DNA of 64,000 bases from NCBI GenBank assembly GCA_040880485.1, contig JBBDIJ010000009.1:1-64000 (forward strand), given 5' to 3'. A program made the translations under genes and the position numbers. Of this stretch, positions 1 to 8,413 are shown in pieces; the stretch's first letter is position 1, and every line of letters begins with the position of its first letter. The stretch comes from JBBDIJ01 sp040880485. GTDB taxonomy: Bacteria > Bacteroidota > Rhodothermia > Balneolales > Balneolaceae. The notes beneath the pieces are model-generated. The model was not told where the DNA came from. It saw nothing but the letters and a program-made list of their open reading frames with translations, and ran no database searches.

Positions 1-1905
1 TACCTGGATGAAGATCCGGATGGCCAGTCCGATCTTTTCTCGTCCGGTCATCGTTCCGGAGAGGAGGGAAACGAACTACCTGCACCCCCGAAATTCAGTT
101 GCCTGAAAGATTCAGAGACCCGTTACAAAGCGATCTGTACCGTTAGCGAGCTGCAGGAAGTTGTGGAACGCCTGTCCGGAACGGAGCTGCTCTGTTTCGA
201 TACAGAAACGAATTCAAGCGACCCTATGTTGGCTGACCTTACAGGGATTTCGCTTTCCATCCAGTCGGGTGAAGCGTGGTATATTCCTGTGGATATGGAG
301 GGGACACTTTCAACAGGTGTAGTGCTGCCGCTTTTGGAACCGGTCTTCATGAATGAGACGATCGCCAAAGTGGCACACAATGCAAAGTTCGATGAATTGG
401 TTTTAAATCGAGCAGGAATGGCGATTGAAGGGCTTTGCTACGATACAATGGTAGCGGCCTATCTGATCGATGCCGGACAGAGCCTGAAAATGGATGAGGT
501 GGCCCGAACCTGGTTGGGGTACGATCCGGTCCCGATTACGGATCTGATCGGTACGGGTCGAAATCAGAAACGTATGGATGAAATCCCCTGGGAGGGGGTG
601 GTCGATTACGCCTGTGAAGATGCCGATATTACACTTCAGATCTGGAATGTACTTAAAGAGCGTTTGAAGGAGGATGACCTTCTGGAAATTGCCGAAAAGA
701 TCGAATTTCCACTTATTCGGGTACTTTCACGAATGGAGAAAACAGGTATCCGTGTAGACCGGGAGATGCTCAAGCGCTTCTCAAGTGAGCTGAATAGCGA
801 TATGCTGGAACTTCAGAAGCGTATCTATGAACTGGCCGGAGAGGAGTTCAACCTGAACTCACCCCGTCAGTTGGCGGATATTCTGTTCGAAAAACTTGAA
901 ATTCCCCCGAAGAGAAAAACGAAAACGGGCCAATATTCCACGGCAGAAAATGTTCTGCTGGATCTGGCTACAGATCATGAGGTTCCGGCACTGGTTCTCG
1001 ATTATCGAAGCCTTACCAAGTTGAAATCGACTTATGCGGATGCAATCCCAAAACTGATCCATCCGGAGAGTGGCAGGGTTCACACCAGTTTCAATCAGAC
1101 GGTGGCCGCTACGGGTAGGCTCTCCTCCTCCAGTCCCAACCTTCAAAATATTCCAATTCGGACCAAAAGGGGACGGGAGATTCGAAAAGCGTTTGTCCCT
1201 GATGAGGGTTTCACTCTTCTTGCCGCTGACTATTCGCAGATTGAATTGCGTGTTATCGCTTCCATGTCGGGCGACCGAAGTATGATCGATGCGTTTCATC
1301 AGGGGCAGGATATCCACGCCCGTGCGGCCGTAGAGATCTTCGGGTTGTCCGATGTCGATGAGGTCACTCCGGATCAGAGAAGAAAGGCCAAAGAGGTTAA
1401 TTTCGGGATTCCTTACGGGGTAAGTGCCTATGGGCTGGCTTCCAGGCTGGGCATATCGAACAGCGAGGGCAAGGAGATGATCGATCGCTATTTTGAACGG
1501 TTCCCCGGGATCGAGACCTTCATGAAGAGTACAGTCGAATTTGCCAGGGAACATCGCTATGTCAAAACACTCCTGGGCCGAAGGCGCTACATTCCCGATA
1601 TCGACTCCCGGAATCGTAATATCCGCAGTTTTGCAGAGAGGACAGCCATCAATATGCCGGTTCAGGGGACGGCAGCCGATATTATCAAATTGGCAATGAT
1701 TCGTATAGACGAGTGGCTAATTAGAGAGGGAATTAAAAGCCGCATGCTGCTACAGGTGCATGATGAACTGGTCTTCGAGATTCATGAAGATGAACAGACG
1801 GTCGTTCCGGACAAGATCTCCGAAATGATGGAGTCGGCGATGGTGCTGGATGTGCCGCTCACAGTAGAGATGGGGATCGGCTCCAACTGGCTGGAAGCGC
1901 ATTGA
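1..1905 (+). CDS. polA: DNA polymerase I, 3'-terminal part (proofreading and polymerase domains)
   Basis: The reading frame is open from base 1, so the 5' nuclease part lies outside the window. What remains has the 3'-5' exonuclease domain followed by the family A polymerase domain. All three exonuclease motifs look intact: DTET (ExoI), NAKFDEL (ExoII) and YACEDAD (ExoIII), so proofreading is expected to be active. Polymerase motif A is ADYSQIELRV, motif B is RRKAKEVNFGIPYG and motif C is QVHDELVF. The enzyme fills gaps in excision repair and replaces RNA primers. The gene converges on the next one with a gap of about 40 bases and no clear terminator. Identity is secure; only the N-terminus is missing. 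Confidence 0.97.
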   Translation, partial: YLDEDPDGQSDLFSSGHRSGEEGNELPAPPKFSCLKDSETRYKAICTVSELQEVVERLSGTELLCFDTETNSSDPMLADLTGISLSIQSGEAWYIPVDMEGTLSTGVVLPLLEPVFMNETIAKVAHNAKFDELVLNRAGMAIEGLCYDTMVAAYLIDAGQSLKMDEVARTWLGYDPVPITDLIGTGRNQKRMDEIPWEGVVDYACEDADITLQIWNVLKERLKEDDLLEIAEKIEFPLIRVLSRMEKTGIRVDREMLKRFSSELNSDMLELQKRIYELAGEEFNLNSPRQLADILFEKLEIPPKRKTKTGQYSTAENVLLDLATDHEVPALVLDYRSLTKLKSTYADAIPKLIHPESGRVHTSFNQTVAATGRLSSSSPNLQNIPIRTKRGREIRKAFVPDEGFTLLAADYSQIELRVIASMSGDRSMIDAFHQGQDIHARAAVEIFGLSDVDEVTPDQRRKAKEVNFGIPYGVSAYGLASRLGISNSEGKEMIDRYFERFPGIETFMKSTVEFAREHRYVKTLLGRRRYIPDIDSRNRNIRSFAERTAINMPVQGTAADIIKLAMIRIDEWLIREGIKSRMLLQVHDELVFEIHEDEQTVVPDKISEMMESAMVLDVPLTVEMGIGSNWLEAH

Positions 1906-1944
1906 GAGCGCTCCCGGCCTGATGGTGCCAAAGTGTGCCTGTTC

Positions 1945-3075
1945 TTATCGCAGACTGATCCCTACGCCCAGATTGGCAGTCGGGTATTTGGCCATTGTAT
2001 AGGAGCCACTGATGGCCAGGAAACCGAAACGGAGGCGAAATCCTGCGAGTGCATGAATACTGTTGTCTCCCTTAAGCTCCAGGTCTATCGGGTCTTCTAT
2101 GCTGCTTACCCGTTTGGGTTGGCTGGGGTCGTTGAAATTACCCTGTGAATCCGTATTGGGAACAACGAGCGGATAGTGACCCGGGGTAGAGATCTTCATG
2201 TTCGAATTCTGGAATCCGATTCCACCAAAGATCGACAGGATTGGCAGATTCTTTCCGACCAGCACATTCCCGGTGAAGCCGGTGGTATTCAGGTCTACGC
2301 CCTGTCCGTCCCAACGAGGCGCATTTGTTTCATATCCGGATGGTACATGCGTCTGAGAGTCGATCTCAGGCTGTACATCGAAGCCGGAACTTGCGGCAAG
2401 ACTGGTATAGCCGAGTTGAACCGAGATATCTACAGGTAGTGCACCTCCACCGGGAATCCACTGGTTTAACCCGTGTTTCACACCAAGGCCCCAGAGAGAG
2501 ATACTGCCTACATCCTCAATTTCGATAGAGGGCATGAAGCGGACAGTGACGTCTGTACCTCTGATTGCACCGACAGTCAGTTGTGCCATGGGAGCAGGTA
2601 CATAAGGGAAATCGACGCCGGGCGGCATATCAAATGCGAAAAGTTCCTGCTCGGTATTCGTCATCGGATCGGTGTACGTCTTCCCCATACGGACTCCGGT
2701 TACGTCCTCACCAGCAATGGTAGGTGTGATGGTCTGGCCGGCAGGCCCGAGATATTCAAGCTCTGTGAAGGTCAGTTGCCCGACATCAAAAAGAAGGTCG
2801 GCTTCCGGTACAACGGATAGAGCTACAGTGGCCCGAAAATCAAAACCGAGGGTTCTGTAGGGCCGGGCTGTGTTCACCCAGCCCGAGTTGAGGTCGGCAC
2901 CGAATCCCGAGCCGAACGGCTTCAGATAGTTTTCCAGCAGGAGATTGGCGTCTGCAGCACCACCGCGCAGAATTTCACCCGCATCTCCAAGTTGAGCATG
3001 AGTACGGGGTGTGAATATCAGTGTCAAGGCAGTGAGCAGAATTGCCGCTGTACCGCATCTGTGTAGTCGTTTCAT
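1945..3075 (-). CDS. DUF6588-like outer-membrane protein
   Basis: 376 residues from the ATG that begins MKRLHRCG. This start places a signal peptide (hydrophobic run, cleavage after THAQ) at the N-terminus; an upstream in-frame start would put 32 charged residues before it. The mature protein is rich in alternating hydrophobic/polar stretches, has patterns such as WGLGVKHGLNQWIPGG, and ends in ANLGVGISLR, which suits an outer-membrane beta barrel. From memory these features resemble the DUF6588 family of Bacteroidota-type organisms; no function is known to me. It lies 70 bases downstream of rsgA on the same strand. Confidence 0.7.
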   Translation of the reverse strand: MKRLHRCGTAAILLTALTLIFTPRTHAQLGDAGEILRGGAADANLLLENYLKPFGSGFGADLNSGWVNTARPYRTLGFDFRATVALSVVPEADLLFDVGQLTFTELEYLGPAGQTITPTIAGEDVTGVRMGKTYTDPMTNTEQELFAFDMPPGVDFPYVPAPMAQLTVGAIRGTDVTVRFMPSIEIEDVGSISLWGLGVKHGLNQWIPGGGALPVDISVQLGYTSLAASSGFDVQPEIDSQTHVPSGYETNAPRWDGQGVDLNTTGFTGNVLVGKNLPILSIFGGIGFQNSNMKISTPGHYPLVVPNTDSQGNFNDPSQPKRVSSIEDPIDLELKGDNSIHALAGFRLRFGFLAISGSYTMAKYPTANLGVGISLR

Positions 3076-3145
3076 AATCTGGATCCCGTTTGGCAGGTTA
3101 ATGTTATCCTGAGACAAATGTAGAGGAAATCGTTGAAAGTATCTA

Positions 3146-4081
3146 TTAGTTGGAAATATTTCCGTCTGCACCCTCCAGAGACTCTAAAATGTTCAGGTAG
3201 TTGTGGTAACGCTCCGGATGGATTTTGCCCGCTTCAAACGCCGCAACGACACCACAGAGTGGCTCATGGCTGTGGGTACAGTTGTAAAAGCGGCACTGTT
3301 GTCTGACCTCTCTCATTTCAGGATAGTAGAGAGAGAGTTCGGGTGGGGAGATGTTGACGAGCCCCAGTTCCCGGATTCCGGGGGTATCTGCTATGTAGCC
3401 ACTGACGGGCAGCTGAACCAGCCTTGTGAACGTAGTGGTGTGAATGCCCTTTTTAGAGGAGACAGAGACTTCACCTACAGGCTGGTTCAGTCCGGGAACC
3501 AGCGCATTGAGCAAGGTAGATTTGCCCGATCCGGATGGTCCCACTAACACTCCGGTACCTCCATTGAGGGTTTCTGTGATCTCTTCCAGGCTTTCGGACT
3601 CGAGGGCAGAAACAGTAAGAAACGGATACCCCAGGCCGGTGTAGAGTTTCCGCAGCTCTTCCAGCCACGATAGATCACTCTTTTTTGCGAGATCGAGCTT
3701 GTTGATGATAATTCCGGCCGGCAGATCATACGCTTCAGCCGCGATCAGTAAACGGTCTATGAAACCGCTCTTCAGTTTCGGATTTCGGACAGACTGTACA
3801 ACCCATGCGAGGTCGATGTTGGAAGCGAGAATCTGTTCTCCACGCCTTCCGTGTGTGGCCTCCCTCGGCAGGTAGTTTTTTCTCTCACTGATAGTTCGGA
3901 TCATGCCTGTGCCCTCTTCAAGGTGCTCAATCTCTACGAGATCACCAACAGCCACGGGATTGGTTACCTCTGCACCCTGAAGCCGAAACTTGCCCGGAAT
4001 ACGGCAGTCGATGACCTCTTTTCCGGTATCGACCTTTACCCACTTGCCTGTGGATTGAATGATCCTGCCCTCCAGGTTCAT
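3146..4081 (-). CDS. rsgA: Ribosome small subunit-dependent GTPase A
   Basis: 311 residues, typical length. It has an N-terminal OB-fold (about 1-65), then a circularly permuted GTPase with the motifs in the order G4 (INKLD), G1 P-loop (GPSGSGKSTL) and G3 (DTPGIREL), and a C-terminal zinc knuckle (CRFYNCTHSHEPLC). RsgA acts in late maturation of the 30S subunit and is released after GTP hydrolysis. The ATG start gives an N-terminus (MNLEGRIIQS) that fits the family. It is 66 bases downstream of lon on the same strand, so the two may share a transcript. Confidence 0.96.
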   Translation of the reverse strand: MNLEGRIIQSTGKWVKVDTGKEVIDCRIPGKFRLQGAEVTNPVAVGDLVEIEHLEEGTGMIRTISERKNYLPREATHGRRGEQILASNIDLAWVVQSVRNPKLKSGFIDRLLIAAEAYDLPAGIIINKLDLAKKSDLSWLEELRKLYTGLGYPFLTVSALESESLEEITETLNGGTGVLVGPSGSGKSTLLNALVPGLNQPVGEVSVSSKKGIHTTTFTRLVQLPVSGYIADTPGIRELGLVNISPPELSLYYPEMREVRQQCRFYNCTHSHEPLCGVVAAFEAGKIHPERYHNYLNILESLEGADGNISN

Positions 4082-4147
4082 CTGACAGCCTCTGTTTCCA
4101 ATAGCACCAAACGTTCACAGGAATACTCCCGGAACCGTTCACACGGG

Positions 4148-6688
4148 CTAATCCGTGACAGAGATCTCATCTCCGGCCTCCACTCTTCGGCGGTTGTTGA
4201 TTCGCTCTCGGTGCTCATCAGATACGGCAAAGAACTTTTCCGGTTGTTCGATGCTCTCTGTATCCAGCACAATGTCCAGAAGCGGCTCCATTCTATCCAG
4301 GTATTGTACCTGCAAATCTCCCATCACATCTTTTTCTATTTCAACAACATCTTTTTCGTTTTTAGCTGGAAGAAAGACGGTACTTATACCAGACCGTTTT
4401 GCTGCAAGTACTTTCTCCTTGATACCGCCCACCGGGAGAACAAGTCCACGCAGTGTGATCTCCCCGGTCATCGCCAGATTTCCCTTTACCTTGCGCTGGG
4501 TAAAGATGGAGGCGACAGCAGTGAAGAGCGAGACTCCTGCAGATGGCCCGTCTTTTGGTACGGCTCCCTGCGGGACGTGAATGTGAAGATCCCAATACTT
4601 GAATGCATCTTCGGGAATGTTCAGAGCTTCGGCGTGCGCCTTTAAATAGGAGAGGGCCAGCATGGCCGACTCTTTCATCACATCCCCAAGCTGCCCAGTG
4701 ATGTGAAGTTTGCCGCTGCCACGGGAGACACTTGCTTCAATAAACAGGATATCACCACCATAGGGCGTCCATGCCAGGCCGGTAGCTACACCGGGGACTC
4801 TGGTCCTTTCGGCTACATCGGCAAAAAACTTCTGTTTACCCAGAATATCGGGTATATCCCCTTTGCCGATACGTATCTTGCTATCGACCTCATCAGAAGC
4901 GATGCGCGCGGCACTATTGCGGCACAAGCCGCCGATCTCTCGCTCCAGGTTTCGGACACCCGACTCACGAGTATACTCCTCTATCACACGCTCAATGGCT
5001 GCTTTAGAGATGGTAATCTGTTTGTTTGTCAAGCCATTCTCAGCAATCTGTTTCGGGATAAGGTACTTTTTTGCGATCTCGACCTTCTCCTGCATGGTAT
5101 ATCCGCTAATCGGTATAATCTCCATGCGATCGCGCATAGGTGCTGGAATGGTCTCAAGAGAGTTGGCTGTGGCGATGAAGAGAACCTTCGAGAGGTCATA
5201 CTCCACCTCAAGATAGTTATCCATAAAGCTGTCGTTCTGTTCTGGATCCAGCACTTCCAATAGTGCAGAGGTGGGATCACCCCGAAAATCGGAACCGACC
5301 TTGTCTATCTCATCGAGCATAAGTACGGGGTTGTTGCTCCCGGCTTTTTTCATGGATCTCAAAATACGACCCGGAAGGGCTCCGATATAAGTTCGGCGAT
5401 GGCCCCGAATTTCAGCTTCATCATGAATTCCACCCAGGCTGAACCGCTCGAAGTTCCGGTTCAACGCCCGGGCTATCGATTTGCCGAGGGATGTTTTCCC
5501 CACTCCCGGTGGGCCGTAAAAGCAGAGAATGGGGGCTTTCATATCTTTTTTTAGTTTCAGAACAGCCAGATACTCAATGATTCGTGTCTTTACTTTCTGG
5601 AGGCCATAGTGATCTTCATCCAGAATCTTTCGAGCACGTTTAAGGTCCAGTTTGTCTTCGGAGTACTCACCCCAGGGCAGATCGAGTATCCACTCGATAT
5701 AGCTGTGTATAATTCCGTAGTTGGGGGAGGAGCCCGGGGTCATCTCGAGGCGCTGCAGTTCCTTCTCGACGGTTTGCACGGCCTCTTTGGACAGCCCCTT
5801 TTTTTTCGCAATCCTGCTGCGCAACTCTTCGATCTCCTGCTGCTCACCATCCTCTCCAAGTGCTTCCTGGATCGCTTTCATCTGCTGTCGAAGGTAGAAA
5901 TCCCTCTGCTGTTCATCTATATCCGACTTCACCTTGGTTCGAATCTCCTCACTCAGATTAAGAACCTGAAGCTCTTTGTTCAGATACTCCATGACCTTCG
6001 CAAGTCGGTCGGAAAACTTTCGTATTTCCAACACCTCCTGTTTCTCCGGCAGGCTTACCTGAAGATTGGAAGAGATAAAATTGAGCAGAAAGGTGGGGCT
6101 TGATATGTTGTTGATGGCAATACCCGCCTCAGAAGGAATATTGGGGGAGAGATTTACAATCTTTCCGGCTGTCTCCTTCACGGATCGCATGGATGCGTCC
6201 AATTCAATTCCCTCCTGGTCCATCGCCTGACTGTAAGGGGAGACGTCGGCACGAAAGAAAGGATCCGACTGAGTAAAATTTTGGATCCGGAAAGTGGTTT
6301 TCCCCTGAATGACAACGCTTTTGCTGCCATCCGGCATTTTGATGAGCTTCAGGATCTGAGCGACGGTACCGACCTGATAAAGATCTCCCGATTCCGGATC
6401 TTCTATCGATTCGTCACGCTGTGCTACCACACCGATCGTCTTGTCGCTCTCATAAGCCTGTTTAACCAGTGCGAGGGAGCGGTCGCGTCCCACGGTGATC
6501 GGTACAACGACCCCGGGGAAAAGTACAGTGTTTTTTAGCGGCAATATCGGAAGGTTGTCCGGGATGTCCGATTCGGTGAGTCTCCGCTCCTCCTCCTCAG
6601 ACATCAGGGGTATCGCCTGTTCAAAGTCATCGAATCCGGCTTCGTGATCGCTGAACTGTGTAGAAATCGTCAATTTTTTGTCGAACAT
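4148..6688 (-). CDS. lon: ATP-dependent endopeptidase Lon
   Basis: About 846 residues from the ATG beginning MFDKKLTIS; a TTG 51 bases upstream (6739) could extend it, but the ATG form matches the usual Bacteroidota Lon N-terminus better. Order: N-terminal substrate domain (LPILPLKNTVLFPGVVVP), AAA+ module with Walker A GPPGVGKTSLGK and Walker B PVLMLDEIDKVG, then the protease domain with catalytic Ser in PKDGPSAGVSLF (about residue 716) and catalytic Lys in GGIKEKVL (about 759). It is a soluble homohexamer that degrades misfolded and regulatory proteins. No heat-shock operator was recognised upstream. Confidence 0.97.
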   Translation of the reverse strand: MFDKKLTISTQFSDHEAGFDDFEQAIPLMSEEEERRLTESDIPDNLPILPLKNTVLFPGVVVPITVGRDRSLALVKQAYESDKTIGVVAQRDESIEDPESGDLYQVGTVAQILKLIKMPDGSKSVVIQGKTTFRIQNFTQSDPFFRADVSPYSQAMDQEGIELDASMRSVKETAGKIVNLSPNIPSEAGIAINNISSPTFLLNFISSNLQVSLPEKQEVLEIRKFSDRLAKVMEYLNKELQVLNLSEEIRTKVKSDIDEQQRDFYLRQQMKAIQEALGEDGEQQEIEELRSRIAKKKGLSKEAVQTVEKELQRLEMTPGSSPNYGIIHSYIEWILDLPWGEYSEDKLDLKRARKILDEDHYGLQKVKTRIIEYLAVLKLKKDMKAPILCFYGPPGVGKTSLGKSIARALNRNFERFSLGGIHDEAEIRGHRRTYIGALPGRILRSMKKAGSNNPVLMLDEIDKVGSDFRGDPTSALLEVLDPEQNDSFMDNYLEVEYDLSKVLFIATANSLETIPAPMRDRMEIIPISGYTMQEKVEIAKKYLIPKQIAENGLTNKQITISKAAIERVIEEYTRESGVRNLEREIGGLCRNSAARIASDEVDSKIRIGKGDIPDILGKQKFFADVAERTRVPGVATGLAWTPYGGDILFIEASVSRGSGKLHITGQLGDVMKESAMLALSYLKAHAEALNIPEDAFKYWDLHIHVPQGAVPKDGPSAGVSLFTAVASIFTQRKVKGNLAMTGEITLRGLVLPVGGIKEKVLAAKRSGISTVFLPAKNEKDVVEIEKDVMGDLQVQYLDRMEPLLDIVLDTESIEQPEKFFAVSDEHRERINNRRRVEAGDEISVTD

Positions 6689-6886
6689 AAGCTGCTTGGG
6701 GTTCTCTGTTTCTATCAATATCTGCAAATGCAGAGCCAACCTTCATCACACTACCATAACGTCAGAACCTGCTGTCGGGTTATGGCAAATTAGCAGGGTG
6801 TGCAATTGGAAGCTATCGTAATTACGTTTTAGGGCATCAGAGTTAGTGACAAATCCTCACGCCAGGCTGTTCAACCGGGGTAGAAC

Positions 6887-8407
6887 CTACCGGATGTAGA
6901 CTCTGAGAGCCATGGCCGAAAATGCAGCCAGTTCCTGTGTGGGTCCGATGGAACGTGTACGTAACTGGATACCTGCATCCAGATCGAAATATCGTGTTTC
7001 GAGGCCAGCTCCGAAACTGTAATAGTGTGGAAGCCTGTGAGCTAGCCTGGTTCCGGCCCTGAGTGGCAGAAAGGAAAGTGGACGTACCTCAATTCCAAGA
7101 TAAGTGATAAATCGGGTTGTATTGAAAGCATTATCTGAAAATCCCAGGCTGAAATCCCCCATCATTTTCACCCGATTGATCTGAAAAAGTGCACCGGCAT
7201 GCACAGCAGTAGGGAGCAGAACCTTGAAATTCTCATCCTTTTTCTCATCGATTGAAGAGTAAGGATCCCCAGCCTGATCATGCAGGAACAGGGCGTGCTC
7301 GCCTGGTTGTCCTTCATAAATCCAGTCGGAGAGTGAAGGCTCCTCTTCATGGTCTACCTCCAGGGGCTCAGTGCGCAGATAAAGGGGTCGTTTCGTATAG
7401 TTTATAAAACCGACATCGGTGATGGCCAGACTCACTCGCAGCGATTTTCTTGTCGTCTCCTGATCGTATCGGATCACAGAGAGGTCATCTCCCAGAGTAA
7501 TCAGATAGGTGAGTCCGAAATCGAGTCCGGCTCCGTAGCCGGTTGGTTGCACCAGGCTGTCATACTTCTGAAGCGGGTGGATCGGATTGGAGACCTCTGA
7601 GAAGTGGATCTGCCGTGAAGTGATATCAGAGTATGAACCTGTGGAGTAGTGCCGGAACGACCGCTGTTCGGTGAATGGAGACTGATTTGAGACGGACTGA
7701 ACCGAGCTCTCCAGACGGCTGTCCAGATAGGCTCCGCTGACAACGATTTTTGGAGCTACACCGATGATGAGCTGGCTGAGTTGAGGCATTAAACTGTTGA
7801 AAAATGTAAAGGACTCCGCATATCCGAAAGAGAGCTCGTGGAGGCTCTGCATCTGATGGATATGAGTTCTGTCCCGCTCTTGCCTGCCGTTGTTCTCCAG
7901 GAAATCCAGATCGTAGTAGCCACGACCAACCAGATAGCGACTGCCAAAACGGGATCGCATGGCAACTGCATAGCTTCGGTCGGACCCTTGCCAATGCATT
8001 CCGAACCAGAGCATGTCGGCTTGCTGATGGTGCTCAGACCAGGGTCTTTCTGAAGGATAGTTGCGAGCCAATAGCTGTTCAGGATCTGAAAAGGGTGTTT
8101 CAGATCCTGGCTGAAACCAGTAATTCCGTTCAAGATATCTCTCCAGCTGCGCCGCGTATCCTGTCTGCCTGAGTGGCGAAGCAGTGGAGAGCCCCCCACT
8201 CATCAAAATAGCCTGCAATCGGTATTCACGCTCCTGTATGTAGAGGTTTGCAGGGTTAATAAAGAGAGCACCGGGGCCAGTCGTATAGACAGACCCGCCT
8301 CCGCCAAGTGCAGTGTTCACAGGAGAGTGCAGCGTCTGCGAATAGCTATATGAGCAGAAGAGCGTGGGCAAAAGACCCAACCATATGGCTAACAGTCTTG
8401 TTAACAC
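6887..8407 (-). CDS. Secreted outer-membrane barrel-like protein, DUF5723-like
   Basis: 506 residues with a signal peptide ending CSYSYSQ. The mature N-terminus (ALGGGGSVYTTGPGALFINPANL) has the 'small residues then NPANL' pattern of FadL/PorV-like and DUF5723 barrels. Many amphipathic beta strands follow and the C-terminus is AMALRVYIR, which fits outer-membrane insertion. The start is a GTG 6 bases after the stop of the helicase gene, so the pair are probably cotranscribed and the start is poorly served by its own Shine-Dalgarno. The family name is from memory; the function is unknown. Confidence 0.65.
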   Translation of the reverse strand: MLTRLLAIWLGLLPTLFCSYSYSQTLHSPVNTALGGGGSVYTTGPGALFINPANLYIQEREYRLQAILMSGGLSTASPLRQTGYAAQLERYLERNYWFQPGSETPFSDPEQLLARNYPSERPWSEHHQQADMLWFGMHWQGSDRSYAVAMRSRFGSRYLVGRGYYDLDFLENNGRQERDRTHIHQMQSLHELSFGYAESFTFFNSLMPQLSQLIIGVAPKIVVSGAYLDSRLESSVQSVSNQSPFTEQRSFRHYSTGSYSDITSRQIHFSEVSNPIHPLQKYDSLVQPTGYGAGLDFGLTYLITLGDDLSVIRYDQETTRKSLRVSLAITDVGFINYTKRPLYLRTEPLEVDHEEEPSLSDWIYEGQPGEHALFLHDQAGDPYSSIDEKKDENFKVLLPTAVHAGALFQINRVKMMGDFSLGFSDNAFNTTRFITYLGIEVRPLSFLPLRAGTRLAHRLPHYYSFGAGLETRYFDLDAGIQLRTRSIGPTQELAAFSAMALRVYIR

Positions 8408-8413
8408 AAAAAT

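Noticed and set aside
859..1554. Long open frame on the minus strand inside polA (231 codons)
   Set aside because: The plus-strand frame carries all polymerase motifs; the minus frame has no recognisable domain and is a shadow of codon bias.
4155..6103. Several plus-strand open frames of up to 186 codons inside lon
   Set aside because: They are antisense to conserved Lon domains and have no ribosome-binding sites or domains.
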